A stretch of DNA of 64,000 nucleotides from Ectobacillus polymachus (GTDB taxonomy: Bacteria > Bacillota > Bacilli > Bacillales > Bacillaceae_G). The stretch's first letter is position 1. Every line of letters starts with the position of its first letter. The position numbers and the translations under genes were made by a program. The notes beneath the pieces are model-generated. The model did no database searches. It was not told the DNA's origin and saw only the letters and a list, made by a program, of their open reading frames with translations. Where the stretch lies: contig NZ_JBLREB010000002.1 of assembly GCF_048159605.1 (NCBI RefSeq), positions 558,001 to 622,000 on the forward strand. The letters run 5' to 3'. Positions 33,901 through 42,325 of this stretch are shown piece by piece.

Positions 33901-36222
33901 ATGGAAGAAACGATTCAGAAACTACTTGTTTTTATGAAGGAAGATGCCTATAAGCCACTTACGGTACAGGAGCTGGAATTGGCATTTGGAATAGAGAGTG
34001 CAGCAGATTTTAAAGAATTTATAAAGGCACTTGTTACGATGGAAGAGAGAGGTCTCGTCGTTCGTACACGCAGCAATCGCTTCGGATTACCGGAAAAAAT
34101 GAATTTGGTGCGTGGTAAGGTGATTGGACATGCACGTGGCTTTGCCTTTGTACAGCAAGAAGAAAAAGGGCTGGACGATATCTTTATTCCGCCAAATGAA
34201 TTAAATAGTGCTATGCACGGTGATGTCGTGCTCGTTCGTGTGAGCACCGAGCATGGCGGCAACCGGAAAGAAGGAACAGTTGTCCGCATTCTAGAGCGGG
34301 GAATTACAGATGTAGTAGGTACATATACAGAATCGAAAAATTTCGGTTTTGTAATTCCGGATGATAAGCGGATTGGCAGTGATATCTTTATTCCTAAGGC
34401 AGCGTCAATGGGAGCTGTTGATGGACATAAGGTTGTTGTTCATATTATAAGCTATCCGCAGCACAAAAATAGTGCCGAAGGGGAAATCATTCAAATACTT
34501 GGTCACAAAAATGATCCAGGTGTTGATATTTTGTCCGTTATCCATAAGCACGGGTTGCCGCAAGAATTCCCTCCTGAAGTAATGGAACATGCAAACAGTG
34601 TACCAGATACGATTAGTGACGAAGATCGTAAGAATCGCCGAGATTTACGCGATGAAATGATTGTTACAATTGATGGTGCAGATGCAAAGGACTTAGATGA
34701 TGCTGTAACAGTTACAAAGCTAGACAATGGAAATTATAAGCTTGGGGTTCATATTGCTGATGTTAGCTATTATGTAACAGAAGGTTCACCAATTGACAAA
34801 GAAGCCGCAGATCGTGCTACAAGTGTGTACCTTGTTGACCGTGTGATTCCAATGATTCCGCATCGTCTGTCGAACGGAATATGCTCGCTCAATCCGAAGG
34901 TAGATCGTCTTACTTTATCCTGTGAAATGGAAATTACGGATAGCGGGGAAGTAGTAAGTCATGAAATTTTCCAAAGTGTCATTAAAACGACGGAACGTAT
35001 GACGTACTTTGATGTGAACCGCATCCTAGAGGATCATGATGAAGAGCTCATCACTCGCTATGAGCCGCTCGTACCGATGTTTCAGGATATGGCCAAGCTT
35101 GCAGAAATTCTTCGTGAAAAACGGATGAGACGTGGTGCCATTGACTTTGATTTTAAAGAAGCAAAGGTGCTCGTTGACGAAGAAGGACATCCGACAGACA
35201 TTGTACTTCGCGAACGTTCCACGGCGGAAAAGCTAATTGAAGAATTTATGCTAGCAGCAAATGAAACCGTTGCTGAGCACTTTTTTTGGCTGAACGTACC
35301 GTTTATGTATCGTGTGCACGAAGATCCGAAAGAAGACAAACTCGAACGTTTTTTCCAATTCATTACAAACTTCGGTTACGCAGTAAAAGGAAAAGCAAAC
35401 GATATTCATCCTAGAGCGCTTCAGCAAATATTAGAACTAGTAAAAGGTCAGCCAGAAGAAATGGTCATCTCAACTGTTATGCTTCGAAGCATGAAGCAAG
35501 CGCGCTATGATGAAAACAGTCTCGGTCACTTTGGTCTATCGACCGAGTATTATACACACTTTACATCACCAATTCGGCGTTATCCAGATACGATCGTACA
35601 TCGTCTCATCCGGACGTATTTAATTAATGGGAAGATGGACAAGGCTACACTAGAGGATTGGCGAGAAAAACTGCCGAATATTGCAGAGCACTCCTCCAAT
35701 ATGGAGCGCCGCGCTGTTGAAGCAGAGCGAGAAACAGACGATCTTAAGAAAGCCGAATATATGCTTGATAAAATCGGAGAAGTATACGATGGTATCATTA
35801 ACTCCGTTACCAATTTCGGTCTATTCGTAGAGCTTCCGAATACAGTAGAAGGTCTCGTTCATGTCAGCTATCTAACTGATGATTACTATCGTTATGATGA
35901 GCAGCACATGGCCATGATTGGAGAACGTACCGGACATGTATTCCGTATTGGCGATGAAATAACCGTTCGCGTTGTAAATGTAAATAAAGACGAACGCTCC
36001 GTTGACTTTGAAGTTGTCGGAATGAAAGGCAGCCGCAAGCGTGAATTCAAACCACGTCCAGTAGTCGTTGAGTCTGGAGGCGGAAGACGCAAGAAGAAAA
36101 ATGACAATGGATCAAATCATAAAGACCACGGCCATAGCCATCGTAAAGAAGGAAAAAATAAGAAGAAGAAAGCCTTTTATGAAGGCGTCCCAGGCGTGAA
36201 ACGAAAAAAGAAGAAAAAATAA
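33901..36222 (+). CDS. rnr: Ribonuclease R
   Basis: A processive 3'-5' exoribonuclease that degrades structured RNA and takes part in tmRNA quality control. Domain order: N-terminal winged helix (1-65), cold-shock domains (about 70-230), the RNB catalytic domain starting near 255 with the aspartate cluster DGADAKDLDDAV, then an S1 domain (GEVYDGIINSVTNFGLFVEL near 625) and a Lys-rich tail. 773 residues is normal. AAGGGAGGG precedes the ATG. smpB and ssrA, functional partners in ribosome rescue, lie 1.5-2 kb downstream. Confidence 0.97.
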   Translation: MEETIQKLLVFMKEDAYKPLTVQELELAFGIESAADFKEFIKALVTMEERGLVVRTRSNRFGLPEKMNLVRGKVIGHARGFAFVQQEEKGLDDIFIPPNELNSAMHGDVVLVRVSTEHGGNRKEGTVVRILERGITDVVGTYTESKNFGFVIPDDKRIGSDIFIPKAASMGAVDGHKVVVHIISYPQHKNSAEGEIIQILGHKNDPGVDILSVIHKHGLPQEFPPEVMEHANSVPDTISDEDRKNRRDLRDEMIVTIDGADAKDLDDAVTVTKLDNGNYKLGVHIADVSYYVTEGSPIDKEAADRATSVYLVDRVIPMIPHRLSNGICSLNPKVDRLTLSCEMEITDSGEVVSHEIFQSVIKTTERMTYFDVNRILEDHDEELITRYEPLVPMFQDMAKLAEILREKRMRRGAIDFDFKEAKVLVDEEGHPTDIVLRERSTAEKLIEEFMLAANETVAEHFFWLNVPFMYRVHEDPKEDKLERFFQFITNFGYAVKGKANDIHPRALQQILELVKGQPEEMVISTVMLRSMKQARYDENSLGHFGLSTEYYTHFTSPIRRYPDTIVHRLIRTYLINGKMDKATLEDWREKLPNIAEHSSNMERRAVEAERETDDLKKAEYMLDKIGEVYDGIINSVTNFGLFVELPNTVEGLVHVSYLTDDYYRYDEQHMAMIGERTGHVFRIGDEITVRVVNVNKDERSVDFEVVGMKGSRKREFKPRPVVVESGGGRRKKKNDNGSNHKDHGHSHRKEGKNKKKKAFYEGVPGVKRKKKKK

Positions 36223-36231
36223 AGAGGAAAG

Positions 36232-36266
36232 AAAAAAACGGAGGATCTCATCCTCCGTTTTTTTCT
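36232..36266. terminator. Bidirectional terminator between rnr and the TetR gene
   Basis: A perfect stem ACGGAGGAT / ATCCTCCGT extended by A7/T7 runs, between convergent genes. Confidence 0.92.
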
Positions 36267-36819
36267 ATGAATGCTGCAATCCAAGCAAATAAGTTCGTAG
36301 TAGTCGATCGAGACTTTCATCATGATCTAAAGATAAGCCAAATCCGCCTACTCGTTCAAGTGAAGCAAATCCATGAAGTAGACTTCGGACTCCTCTTATA
36401 ATGTGATAGGCATCTTCAGTTGTAAGATTGTATTCTTCAAGGACTCGAAGTAATAATTGGATAATCGTATCACCTGCTGCTCCTATGTCAGGATCTACGG
36501 ATGCAGAAAGAGTTGCTTCGTATAAGCCGGGATTTTCCCTAGCAAAGGCCACGTAGGCAAAACCGAGGGAATGTAACGCTTTGTCCCCTGCCTTACCGAT
36601 AGAAGCTACCACCATCCGGTCATAAAGCTCCTTCATCCCATATAAAGCAAGTTGTTTTCGAAGCCCGTTCATCCCATCAATATGGTTATATAGCGAAGGT
36701 GTTTTAATGCCGAGTTCGTTAGCAAGGGCGGCAAGTGTCACATTCGCCAGTCCATTTGCATTTGCGAGCTTCACAGCTGTTTGAATAATAGTTGGTAAAT
36801 CAATTGCTTTTCTTGCCAT
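36265..36819 (-). CDS. TetR-family transcriptional regulator
   Basis: A 184-residue regulator. N-terminal HTH VTLAALANELGIKTPSLYNHI (about 24-44) is typical TetR; the C-terminal part resembles the WHG/TetR_C_33 type ligand domain (the FAYVAFARENPGLYEATL region). It overlaps the upstream hydrolase gene by 20 bases on the same strand, so the two form an operon. It probably represses that operon through the palindrome at 37573-37589. Confidence 0.88.
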   Translation of the reverse strand: MARKAIDLPTIIQTAVKLANANGLANVTLAALANELGIKTPSLYNHIDGMNGLRKQLALYGMKELYDRMVVASIGKAGDKALHSLGFAYVAFARENPGLYEATLSASVDPDIGAAGDTIIQLLLRVLEEYNLTTEDAYHIIRGVRSLLHGFASLERVGGFGLSLDHDESLDRLLRTYLLGLQHS

Positions 36820-37531
36820 TTTGTGCCTCCAAACGTTTTATAGCTGCTGAAATAGCAGTTTCCATCTGTTGTATCGGTTCTGCTAGCATTTTCCCATGTC
36901 CAACTGCTAACAGCTTCGGGTTCTTTTGCACGAGCTTCTTAGCACTTTCGATTGCAACTTCGAAATTCCAGGTTGCAAATGCTGGGAACGGAAAGGTGAG
37001 TTTCATCTTTCCAGATACCGCAATGCCGCCGCGCGTTTGCATAGCGTCACCGGCAATTAAAAAACTGTTTCGCTCATCAAGGAACGCCATGAGTCCAGGT
37101 GTATGACCAGGCGCAGCGATTGCGATTAAAGAGCCAATACGATCCCCATCCTGCAGGAGAATATCTGGACGAGTTTGCAGAGACTTTGGTACTCCCCCTT
37201 TAATTGGTGTTTGCGGCTCATGTTCATCAAGAGATCGATCATTTTCCATTAGTCTCGCATCTCGCTTTGAAATATATACCTTTGCATTGGGAAGTGCTTT
37301 TTTTAGTACATCAAGCGATCCAACATGGTCTTCGTGAGCATGGGTTAAAACAATACGTGTAATTGGCTTACCAATGGTTGAAGCAGCTTGTAAAATAGCT
37401 TTATGACTGTATGATAAGGCTGCATCAATTAACGTTAACTCCTTATCTTCTTCTATAAGATAGCAATTCACAGGAAATACATTCGGCAAAAAAATAAGTT
37501 GGTATAAATACCCGTTTTGTATAAGACGCAT
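36800..37531 (-). CDS. Metallo-beta-lactamase-fold hydrolase
   Basis: A 243-residue MBL-fold enzyme. The metal motif THAHEDHVGS (near 61-70), second histidine in APGHTPG (near 137), aspartate in LIAGDAMQ (near 156) and final histidine in AVGHGKM are present. The substrate is unknown; glyoxalase II-like and lactonase-like enzymes share this pattern. It is first in an operon with the TetR regulator, which starts inside its 3' end. AAGGAGGGG precedes the ATG. Confidence 0.9.
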   Translation of the reverse strand: MRLIQNGYLYQLIFLPNVFPVNCYLIEEDKELTLIDAALSYSHKAILQAASTIGKPITRIVLTHAHEDHVGSLDVLKKALPNAKVYISKRDARLMENDRSLDEHEPQTPIKGGVPKSLQTRPDILLQDGDRIGSLIAIAAPGHTPGLMAFLDERNSFLIAGDAMQTRGGIAVSGKMKLTFPFPAFATWNFEVAIESAKKLVQKNPKLLAVGHGKMLAEPIQQMETAISAAIKRLEAQNGKKSN

Positions 37532-37572
37532 GTAACCCCTCCTTGCTTATATTCTAATCTAATTAGTATTTT

Positions 37573-37589
37573 AACTAATATTATTAGTT
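37573..37589. promoter_or_regulatory. Palindromic operator candidate for the TetR/MBL operon
   Basis: AACTAAT-ATT-ATTAGTT: perfect 7-bp arms around a 3-base centre, 42 bases upstream of the hydrolase start. A related partial site (CTAATTAG) lies at 37559-37566. TetR autoregulation is the obvious reading but is inferred. Confidence 0.6.
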
Positions 37590-37633
37590 TGGTAAAGACC
37601 TTTTTTTCATTTTTGTGAAAACGTATTGTTACA

Positions 37634-37662
37634 TTGTGAATAAGCGTTGTTTTTGTTAAAAT
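37634..37662 (+). promoter_or_regulatory. Sigma-A promoter of smpB
   Basis: TTGTGA (37634-37639), 17-base spacer, TAAAAT (37657-37662), 27 bases before the start codon. Confidence 0.65.
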
Positions 37663-37688
37663 AGGATGAATAAAGGAGGGATAACCTC

Positions 37689-38156
37689 ATGCCAAAAGGA
37701 TACGGAAAAACAGTCGCACAAAACAAAAAAGGATTCCATGATTATTTCATTGAAGAAACATATGAAGCCGGTCTCGTCCTTCAAGGAACCGAAATTAAAT
37801 CGATTCGTGCTGGCCGTGTGAATCTAAAGGATTCCTATGCGCGTGTGCAAAACGGAGAAGTGTGGGTGTACAGCATGCATATTAGCCCATACGAACAAGG
37901 AAATCGTTTTAACCACGATCCACTTCGTCCGCGAAAGCTGCTTTTACATAAAAAAGAAATTGCCAAGCTTATGGGTGACACAAAAGAAGTTGGATACACA
38001 TTAGTGCCGCTAAAAATCTTTTTGAAAAACGGCTACGCTAAGATTAGTCTTGGACTTGGAAAAGGGAAGAAAAACTACGACAAACGTGAGGATATAAAGA
38101 AGAAAGAAGCAAAACGTGAAGTGGAACGAGCATTCCGCGAGCGTCAAAAAATCTAA
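37689..38156 (+). CDS. smpB: SsrA-binding protein SmpB
   Basis: Binds tmRNA and places it in the A site of stalled ribosomes. Family segments are intact: NKKGFHDYFIEETYEAGLVL, GTEIKSIRAGRVNLKDSY, HISPYEQGNRFNHDPLRPRK and the basic C-terminal tail KKNYDKREDIKKKEAKREV that reaches the decoding centre. 155 residues. AAAGGAGGG precedes the ATG. The tmRNA gene follows within about 120 bases. Confidence 0.98.
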   Translation: MPKGYGKTVAQNKKGFHDYFIEETYEAGLVLQGTEIKSIRAGRVNLKDSYARVQNGEVWVYSMHISPYEQGNRFNHDPLRPRKLLLHKKEIAKLMGDTKEVGYTLVPLKIFLKNGYAKISLGLGKGKKNYDKREDIKKKEAKREVERAFRERQKI

Positions 38157-38171
38157 TACAGTATTTTACAA

Positions 38172-38200
38172 TTGCGTCCGTAACAATCATAGGCTATAAT
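38172..38200 (+). promoter_or_regulatory. Sigma-A promoter of ssrA
   Basis: TTGCGT (38172-38177), 17-base spacer, perfect TATAAT (38195-38200). Transcription would start near 38207, giving a 5' leader of about 70 nt removed by RNase P. Confidence 0.8.
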
Positions 38201-38277
38201 ATGAAATGTACCAAACAGCTGAACTTTGAAAAATAGCTCATAAAGCTACACTTTCTCGTAAGGCTCCCTTTTATAAT

Positions 38278-38630
38278 GGGGACGTTACGGATTCGACAGG
38301 GGTAGTTCGAGCTTAGGTTGCGAGTCGAGGGGATCGGCCTCGTAAAAACGTCAACGCCTATAACTGGCAAAAATAATTTAGCTTTAGCTGCCTAATAAAC
38401 GCAGCTGCTCCTCCCTCCATTGTCTGTGTGGTAGGGTAAGGGGCTCACTCTAAGCAGACTACGCCGGCGCCCACCGTCTGAGGGCAAAGGAAGAGAACAA
38501 CCAGACTAGCGAGCCCTGCCGCCTGTCGATAGGCAAAAGAGTTCGCGAAGCGCCAATATGTCGACTACACTCGTAGAAGCTTAAGTGACGATATTTCTGG
38601 ACGTGGGTTCGACTCCCACCGTCTCCACCA
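38278..38630 (+). ncRNA. ssrA: tmRNA (SsrA)
   Basis: A 353-nt transfer-messenger RNA. The 5' end GGGGACGTTACGGATTCGAC and the 3' end with GGTTCGACTCCCACC, GTCTCC and encoded ACCA form the tRNA-Ala-like domain. The tag frame starts at GGC 38366 and reads GKNNLALAA then TAA TAA, so the full tag is Ala plus these nine residues. The ALAA end is the ClpXP-recognised degron. It rescues stalled ribosomes with SmpB, encoded just upstream. Confidence 0.97.
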
Positions 38631-38660
38631 ATACATAGTTTGGTGGTTAAACTGATACTA

Positions 38661-38695
38661 TACGGACTTGCTGCTTGCGGCGAGTCCGTTTTATT
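38661..38695 (+). terminator. Terminator after ssrA
   Basis: ACGGACT / AGTCCGT stem, extended by a TG-CG portion around a CTGCTTGCG loop, then TTTTATT. Confidence 0.75.
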
Positions 38696-38824
38696 GTGGG
38701 TATTTTCAAGAGTGCTTTTGCAAAAACAGAAGGTTTCGCATTCAGAATCCTCAAAGTATCCCTCCATACGTTTCCTCTTAAAAAACGTACGTATACCACA
38801 TTTAACTTATATTACATAGAAAAT

Positions 38825-38871
38825 ACACTATATATCGTAATAAAAAATGTTTTAGCTACTGTATATTGATA
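38825..38871 (+). promoter_or_regulatory. Tandem NrdR-like boxes upstream of the class II RNR gene
   Basis: Box 1 (38825-38840) reads ACACTATATATCGTAA and box 2 (38856-38871) CTACTGTATATTGATA. Their cores CTATATATCG and CTGTATATTG match the NrdR core CWATATATWG at 9 of 10 each. Box starts are 31 bp apart, three helical turns, the spacing typical of paired NrdR sites. I see no cobalamin riboswitch (no GCCACTG box) in this 338-base gap. Confidence 0.75.
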
Positions 38872-38968
38872 TTAGGGACTATGTGTGATAAGTTTAGAAT
38901 GCATTTTAAAAAACGAATATATAAGTTAGGAAAGAAAAAATAGAGAATTGAGAATCAAAGGAGAGGTA

Positions 38969-41518
38969 ATGATGCCTGTTTTATCTAAAGAAGAAATGAC
39001 AATTAACGTTGACAGATTAAATAAAGATATTTCTTTATTTCCTCAAGTTCATCCCATTACATCAGATATGAACCTTACCCATAAAGGGGTATCTAGACTT
39101 GTAATGATTGACCGTTATTCTTTTAAAGATACTGAAAAAGTAACACTAGCAGCTGGGGACTTTGTTGTATTAACCATAAAAGAAGATCCTACCTTTCCAG
39201 CAAGAGGCCTTGGTTTTATTAAAAATATAGATTGGGAAAACAAGAAGGCAAGCGTTTGGATTGAAGAGGAATATCGCGGTGTGCTTACAAAGCCTGAAGA
39301 GATTGAAACGGGTATCATTACTCGATCTTTAGATGTAATTGAGAAACCTCTTGAAATATATTATGAGCAAATTGCAAAACGAAATGCAGCAGGTCTTTCT
39401 GCGGTAGAAGAGACGGAAGAAAATCGTAAAAAATGGTTCGATTCCTTTAATAAAGAATTAGCAGATTTGAACTTTATTCCTGCTGGACGGGTACTGTACG
39501 GAGCAGGCGCAGATACGGATGTTACATATTTTAACTGTTATGTGATGCCGTTTGTACCGGATTCGAGAGAAGGCATTTCCGAGCATCGCAAGCAAGTGAT
39601 GGAAATTATGAGCCGTGGCGGCGGGGTCGGAACAAATGGTTCGACGCTTCGTCCAAGAAATACATTGGCAAAAGGGGTAAACGGAAAGTCATCCGGATCT
39701 GTTTCATGGCTTGATGATATTGCAAAGCTGACGCATCTTGTAGAACAAGGGGGAAGTAGACGCGGCGCGCAAATGATTATGCTAGCAGACTGGCATCCAG
39801 ATATCATCGAATTTATTATCTCTAAGATGCAAAATCCGCGTATCCTTCGCTATTTAATCGAAAATACGAACGATGAAATGATTAAGAAGTATGCGAGTGA
39901 AAAATTGAAATTCACGCCGCTTACGGAGCAAGAGAAAGAGATGTATGAAGGTATTGTAGCCTTTAAACATGGATTTAGCGAAAGCATTCGCAAGGAAGCG
40001 GAAGAAAAGCTACGTACGGGTGGCAATTATAGCGTCCATCATCCTGAATTTTTAACAGGTGCAAATATTTCCGTTTGCTTGACGAAGGAATTTATGGAAG
40101 CTGCTGAAAACGATGAAAGCTATGAACTTCGATTCCCAGCTACCGAAAGCTACAACCAAGAAGAAATGGAATTGTACAATGCACAGTGGCATAAAATTGG
40201 TGATGTTCGTGAATGGGAAAAGCTTGGCCATCAGGTTCGTGTTTATCGTCAAATTCGTGCGAAAGAGCTATGGAATTTAATCAATATATGTGCGACGTAT
40301 TCAGCAGAGCCTGGTATTTTCTTTATCGATAATGCTAACGATATGACTAATGCTAAGGCATACGGTCAGCAGGTTGTCGCAACGAATCCATGCGGAGAGC
40401 AGCCGCTTGCTCCGTTTTCCGTATGTAATCTAGCTGCCGTAAATCTAGCTGCCATGGCTGATAAAAAGAATAAAACGGTTGATTTTGCTAAATTACAGAA
40501 AACGGTAGAAATCGGCGTACGTATGCAAGATAACGTAATCGATGCAACTCCTTATTTCTTAGAAGAAAATAAAAAACAAGCATTAGGGGAACGACGTGTT
40601 GGTCTAGGTGTTATGGGACTACATGATTTATTAATCTATTGTGAAACAGAATACGGATCTGAGGAAGGCAACCAACTTGTTGATAAAGTATTCGAAACAA
40701 TTGCAACGACGGCTTATCGTACATCTGTAGAGTTAGCAAAGGAAAAGGGAAGCTTCCCGTTCTTGATTGGCTCAACGGATGAAGAAACACAAGAATTGCG
40801 TAGAAAGTTTATCAATACAGGATATATGAAAAATATGCCAGAGGATATTCGCGAAAGCATTTTACAATATGGTATTCGTAATTCCCACCTGTTAACTGTT
40901 GCGCCAACCGGCAGCACGGGAACGATGGTCGGCGTTTCAACTGGACTTGAGCCTTACTTCTCATTCGTATACTTCCGCAGCGGACGATTAGGTAAGTTTA
41001 TTGAAGTGAAAGCGGATATTGTGCAGGAATATTTAGATCAGCATCCAGAAGCGGATCCAAATCAGCTTCCAAAATGGTTCATTTCAGCAATGGAATTGTC
41101 TCCGGAAGCTCATGCGGATGTTCAGTGTATTATTCAGCGTTGGGTAGATAGTTCCATTAGTAAAACTGTAAATGCTCCGAAAGGATACTCAGTAAATCAA
41201 GTAGAAAAGGTGTACGAACGCTTGTATAGAGGCGGAGCAAAGGGCGGTACGGTGTATGTAGATGGTAGCCGTGACAGCCAAGTGTTAACCTTGAAAGCAG
41301 AAGAAAATGAAATGGATCATCATCATCATGAACACGAAACGAGTACAAAAGAGAACAAGGTAGTGCTCGTAGATACGATCAATGAACTACGTTCCACGAA
41401 CGTAATCGGTTCTGAAGTAGGGGATACTTGTCCTGTCTGCCTCAAAGGAGAAGTAAAAGAAATCGGCGGCTGTAACACGTGCAACAACTGCGGCGTACAG
41501 CTAAAATGTGGATTATAA
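38969..41518 (+). CDS. nrdJ: Adenosylcobalamin-dependent (class II) ribonucleotide reductase
   Basis: Reduces ribonucleotides using a cobalamin-generated thiyl radical, independent of oxygen. The substrate-binding loop NPCGEQPLAP with the radical-site cysteine lies near residue 475. The first active-site cysteine region is TYFNCYVMPF (near 190), and GTMVGVSTGLEP is the phosphate/backbone site. A His run (DHHHHEH) and a cysteine-rich tail (CPVC, then CNTCNNCG) follow near the end; the tail likely carries the re-reduction cysteines. ATG 38969 or the next codon follows AAAGGAGAG; the frame extends to TTG 38948 without a ribosome site. Length is about 849 residues. NrdR-like boxes precede it. Confidence 0.92.
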   Translation: MMPVLSKEEMTINVDRLNKDISLFPQVHPITSDMNLTHKGVSRLVMIDRYSFKDTEKVTLAAGDFVVLTIKEDPTFPARGLGFIKNIDWENKKASVWIEEEYRGVLTKPEEIETGIITRSLDVIEKPLEIYYEQIAKRNAAGLSAVEETEENRKKWFDSFNKELADLNFIPAGRVLYGAGADTDVTYFNCYVMPFVPDSREGISEHRKQVMEIMSRGGGVGTNGSTLRPRNTLAKGVNGKSSGSVSWLDDIAKLTHLVEQGGSRRGAQMIMLADWHPDIIEFIISKMQNPRILRYLIENTNDEMIKKYASEKLKFTPLTEQEKEMYEGIVAFKHGFSESIRKEAEEKLRTGGNYSVHHPEFLTGANISVCLTKEFMEAAENDESYELRFPATESYNQEEMELYNAQWHKIGDVREWEKLGHQVRVYRQIRAKELWNLINICATYSAEPGIFFIDNANDMTNAKAYGQQVVATNPCGEQPLAPFSVCNLAAVNLAAMADKKNKTVDFAKLQKTVEIGVRMQDNVIDATPYFLEENKKQALGERRVGLGVMGLHDLLIYCETEYGSEEGNQLVDKVFETIATTAYRTSVELAKEKGSFPFLIGSTDEETQELRRKFINTGYMKNMPEDIRESILQYGIRNSHLLTVAPTGSTGTMVGVSTGLEPYFSFVYFRSGRLGKFIEVKADIVQEYLDQHPEADPNQLPKWFISAMELSPEAHADVQCIIQRWVDSSISKTVNAPKGYSVNQVEKVYERLYRGGAKGGTVYVDGSRDSQVLTLKAEENEMDHHHHEHETSTKENKVVLVDTINELRSTNVIGSEVGDTCPVCLKGEVKEIGGCNTCNNCGVQLKCGL

Positions 41519-41530
41519 TTCAAAATTATG

Positions 41531-41569
41531 AAAAGGCCCTAGAAGGATCTCCTTCTAGGGCCTTTTCGC
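41531..41569 (+). terminator. Terminator after nrdJ
   Basis: A perfect 16-bp stem AAAAGGCCCTAGAAGG / CCTTCTAGGGCCTTTT with a 4-base loop. Confidence 0.9.
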
Positions 41570-41581
41570 ATTTAAAATATA

Positions 41582-41763
41582 GGCTATGTTAAAGCTTGTT
41601 GTTGATTTTGCCATGATGTTGATTGGAGCGGAAGGTGCGAGACTCCTGCGGGAAAAACGGGTTAAGGGAGACCCCGCAGGCGCATAGTGCCGGGGAGGCT
41701 CCCGAGCCGCCCGCGGAAAGCTCGCACCTGGAGCGGAAATCAACAAGCGAATTTAACAGAGCC
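41582..41763. mobile_element. MITE-like palindromic element with 8-bp target duplication (copy 2, 182 bp)
   Basis: Terminal inverted repeats: left GGCTATGTTAAAGCTTGTTG, right (reverse complement) GGCTCTGTTAAATTCGCTTG. The element is flanked by direct repeats AAAATATA at 41574-41581 and 41764-41771. The GC-rich core (41634-41729) starts and ends with the inverted repeat AGGTGCGAG / CTCGCACCT and is bordered by direct repeats GGAGCGGAA (41625 and 41730). It has no open frame, so it would need a transposase in trans. Confidence 0.87.
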
Positions 41764-41855
41764 AAAATATAAAATATAAGGACAGAAATAAGTTAAGGGA
41801 AAATTAAGCTATCCTTCTCATAATAAACATGTTCCAGTAAGAATGAGGAGGTATT

Positions 41856-42074
41856 ATGATGGAGAAACAAAAATTGATGGTAATTTTACTTACTGTTAGC
41901 ATGGTGTTTAGCGCATTGTCAGCGATTGGGGTAGGATATTTAGTTGTGAAACAAAATCAAAAACCAGCTTTTTCGCAACATGCAGGAGCAAGAGGCGGAC
42001 AGTTTAAGAATCCGAATGGAAATTCACAAAACAATGACAGCACGCAAAGCCAACCTTCTACAACACAGCAATAA
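41856..42074 (+). CDS. Small membrane-anchored or secreted protein, unknown function
   Basis: 72 residues. An N-terminal hydrophobic segment LMVILLTVSMVFSALSAIGVGYLVV after MMEKQK is a signal anchor or uncleaved signal. The remainder is hydrophilic and rich in Gln, Asn, Ser and Thr (from QNQKPAFSQH on) and should lie outside the membrane. GAGGAGG precedes the ATG pair at 41856/41859. I do not recognise the family. A strong terminator lies about 75 bases downstream. Confidence 0.72.
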   Translation: MMEKQKLMVILLTVSMVFSALSAIGVGYLVVKQNQKPAFSQHAGARGGQFKNPNGNSQNNDSTQSQPSTTQQ

Positions 42075-42148
42075 TTCTATTTTTTTAACAAAATCTATTT
42101 GCTGAATATCTCATGCCTGATAGCTTTACACATATAAGGTTATAAGAT

Positions 42149-42180
42149 GAAACGATCGTATCTTGCGATCGTTTTTTTAT
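42149..42180 (+). terminator. Terminator after the small membrane-protein gene
   Basis: AAACGATCG / CGATCGTTT stem with a TATCTTG loop and T-run. Confidence 0.85.
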
Positions 42181-42325
42181 GTGCTCCTAAGTGGGGTCGG
42201 GCTAACTTTATAAGTCAGCGATAAGTTGGGGATAACATGAAAGGAGGTTATCATATGAGAACGTGAAAGTCTCGCTATCATTCATTGTATGGTATATTGT
42301 TCACATTAGAGGAGGGAAGCATGAT

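Noticed and set aside
38272..38277. Second TATAAT directly before the tmRNA 5' end as an ssrA promoter
   Set aside because: It abuts the mature 5' end and lacks a -35 at 17 bases; the promoter at 38172-38200 is far better.
38459..38767. 102-codon minus-strand frame with GGDGGSRTHVQKY-like sequence
   Set aside because: It is the antisense of tmRNA, a common false prediction; no ribosome site and full overlap with ssrA.
38631..38968. Cobalamin riboswitch upstream of nrdJ
   Set aside because: No GCCACTG B12-box or matching stem pattern was found; NrdR-like boxes explain the region better.
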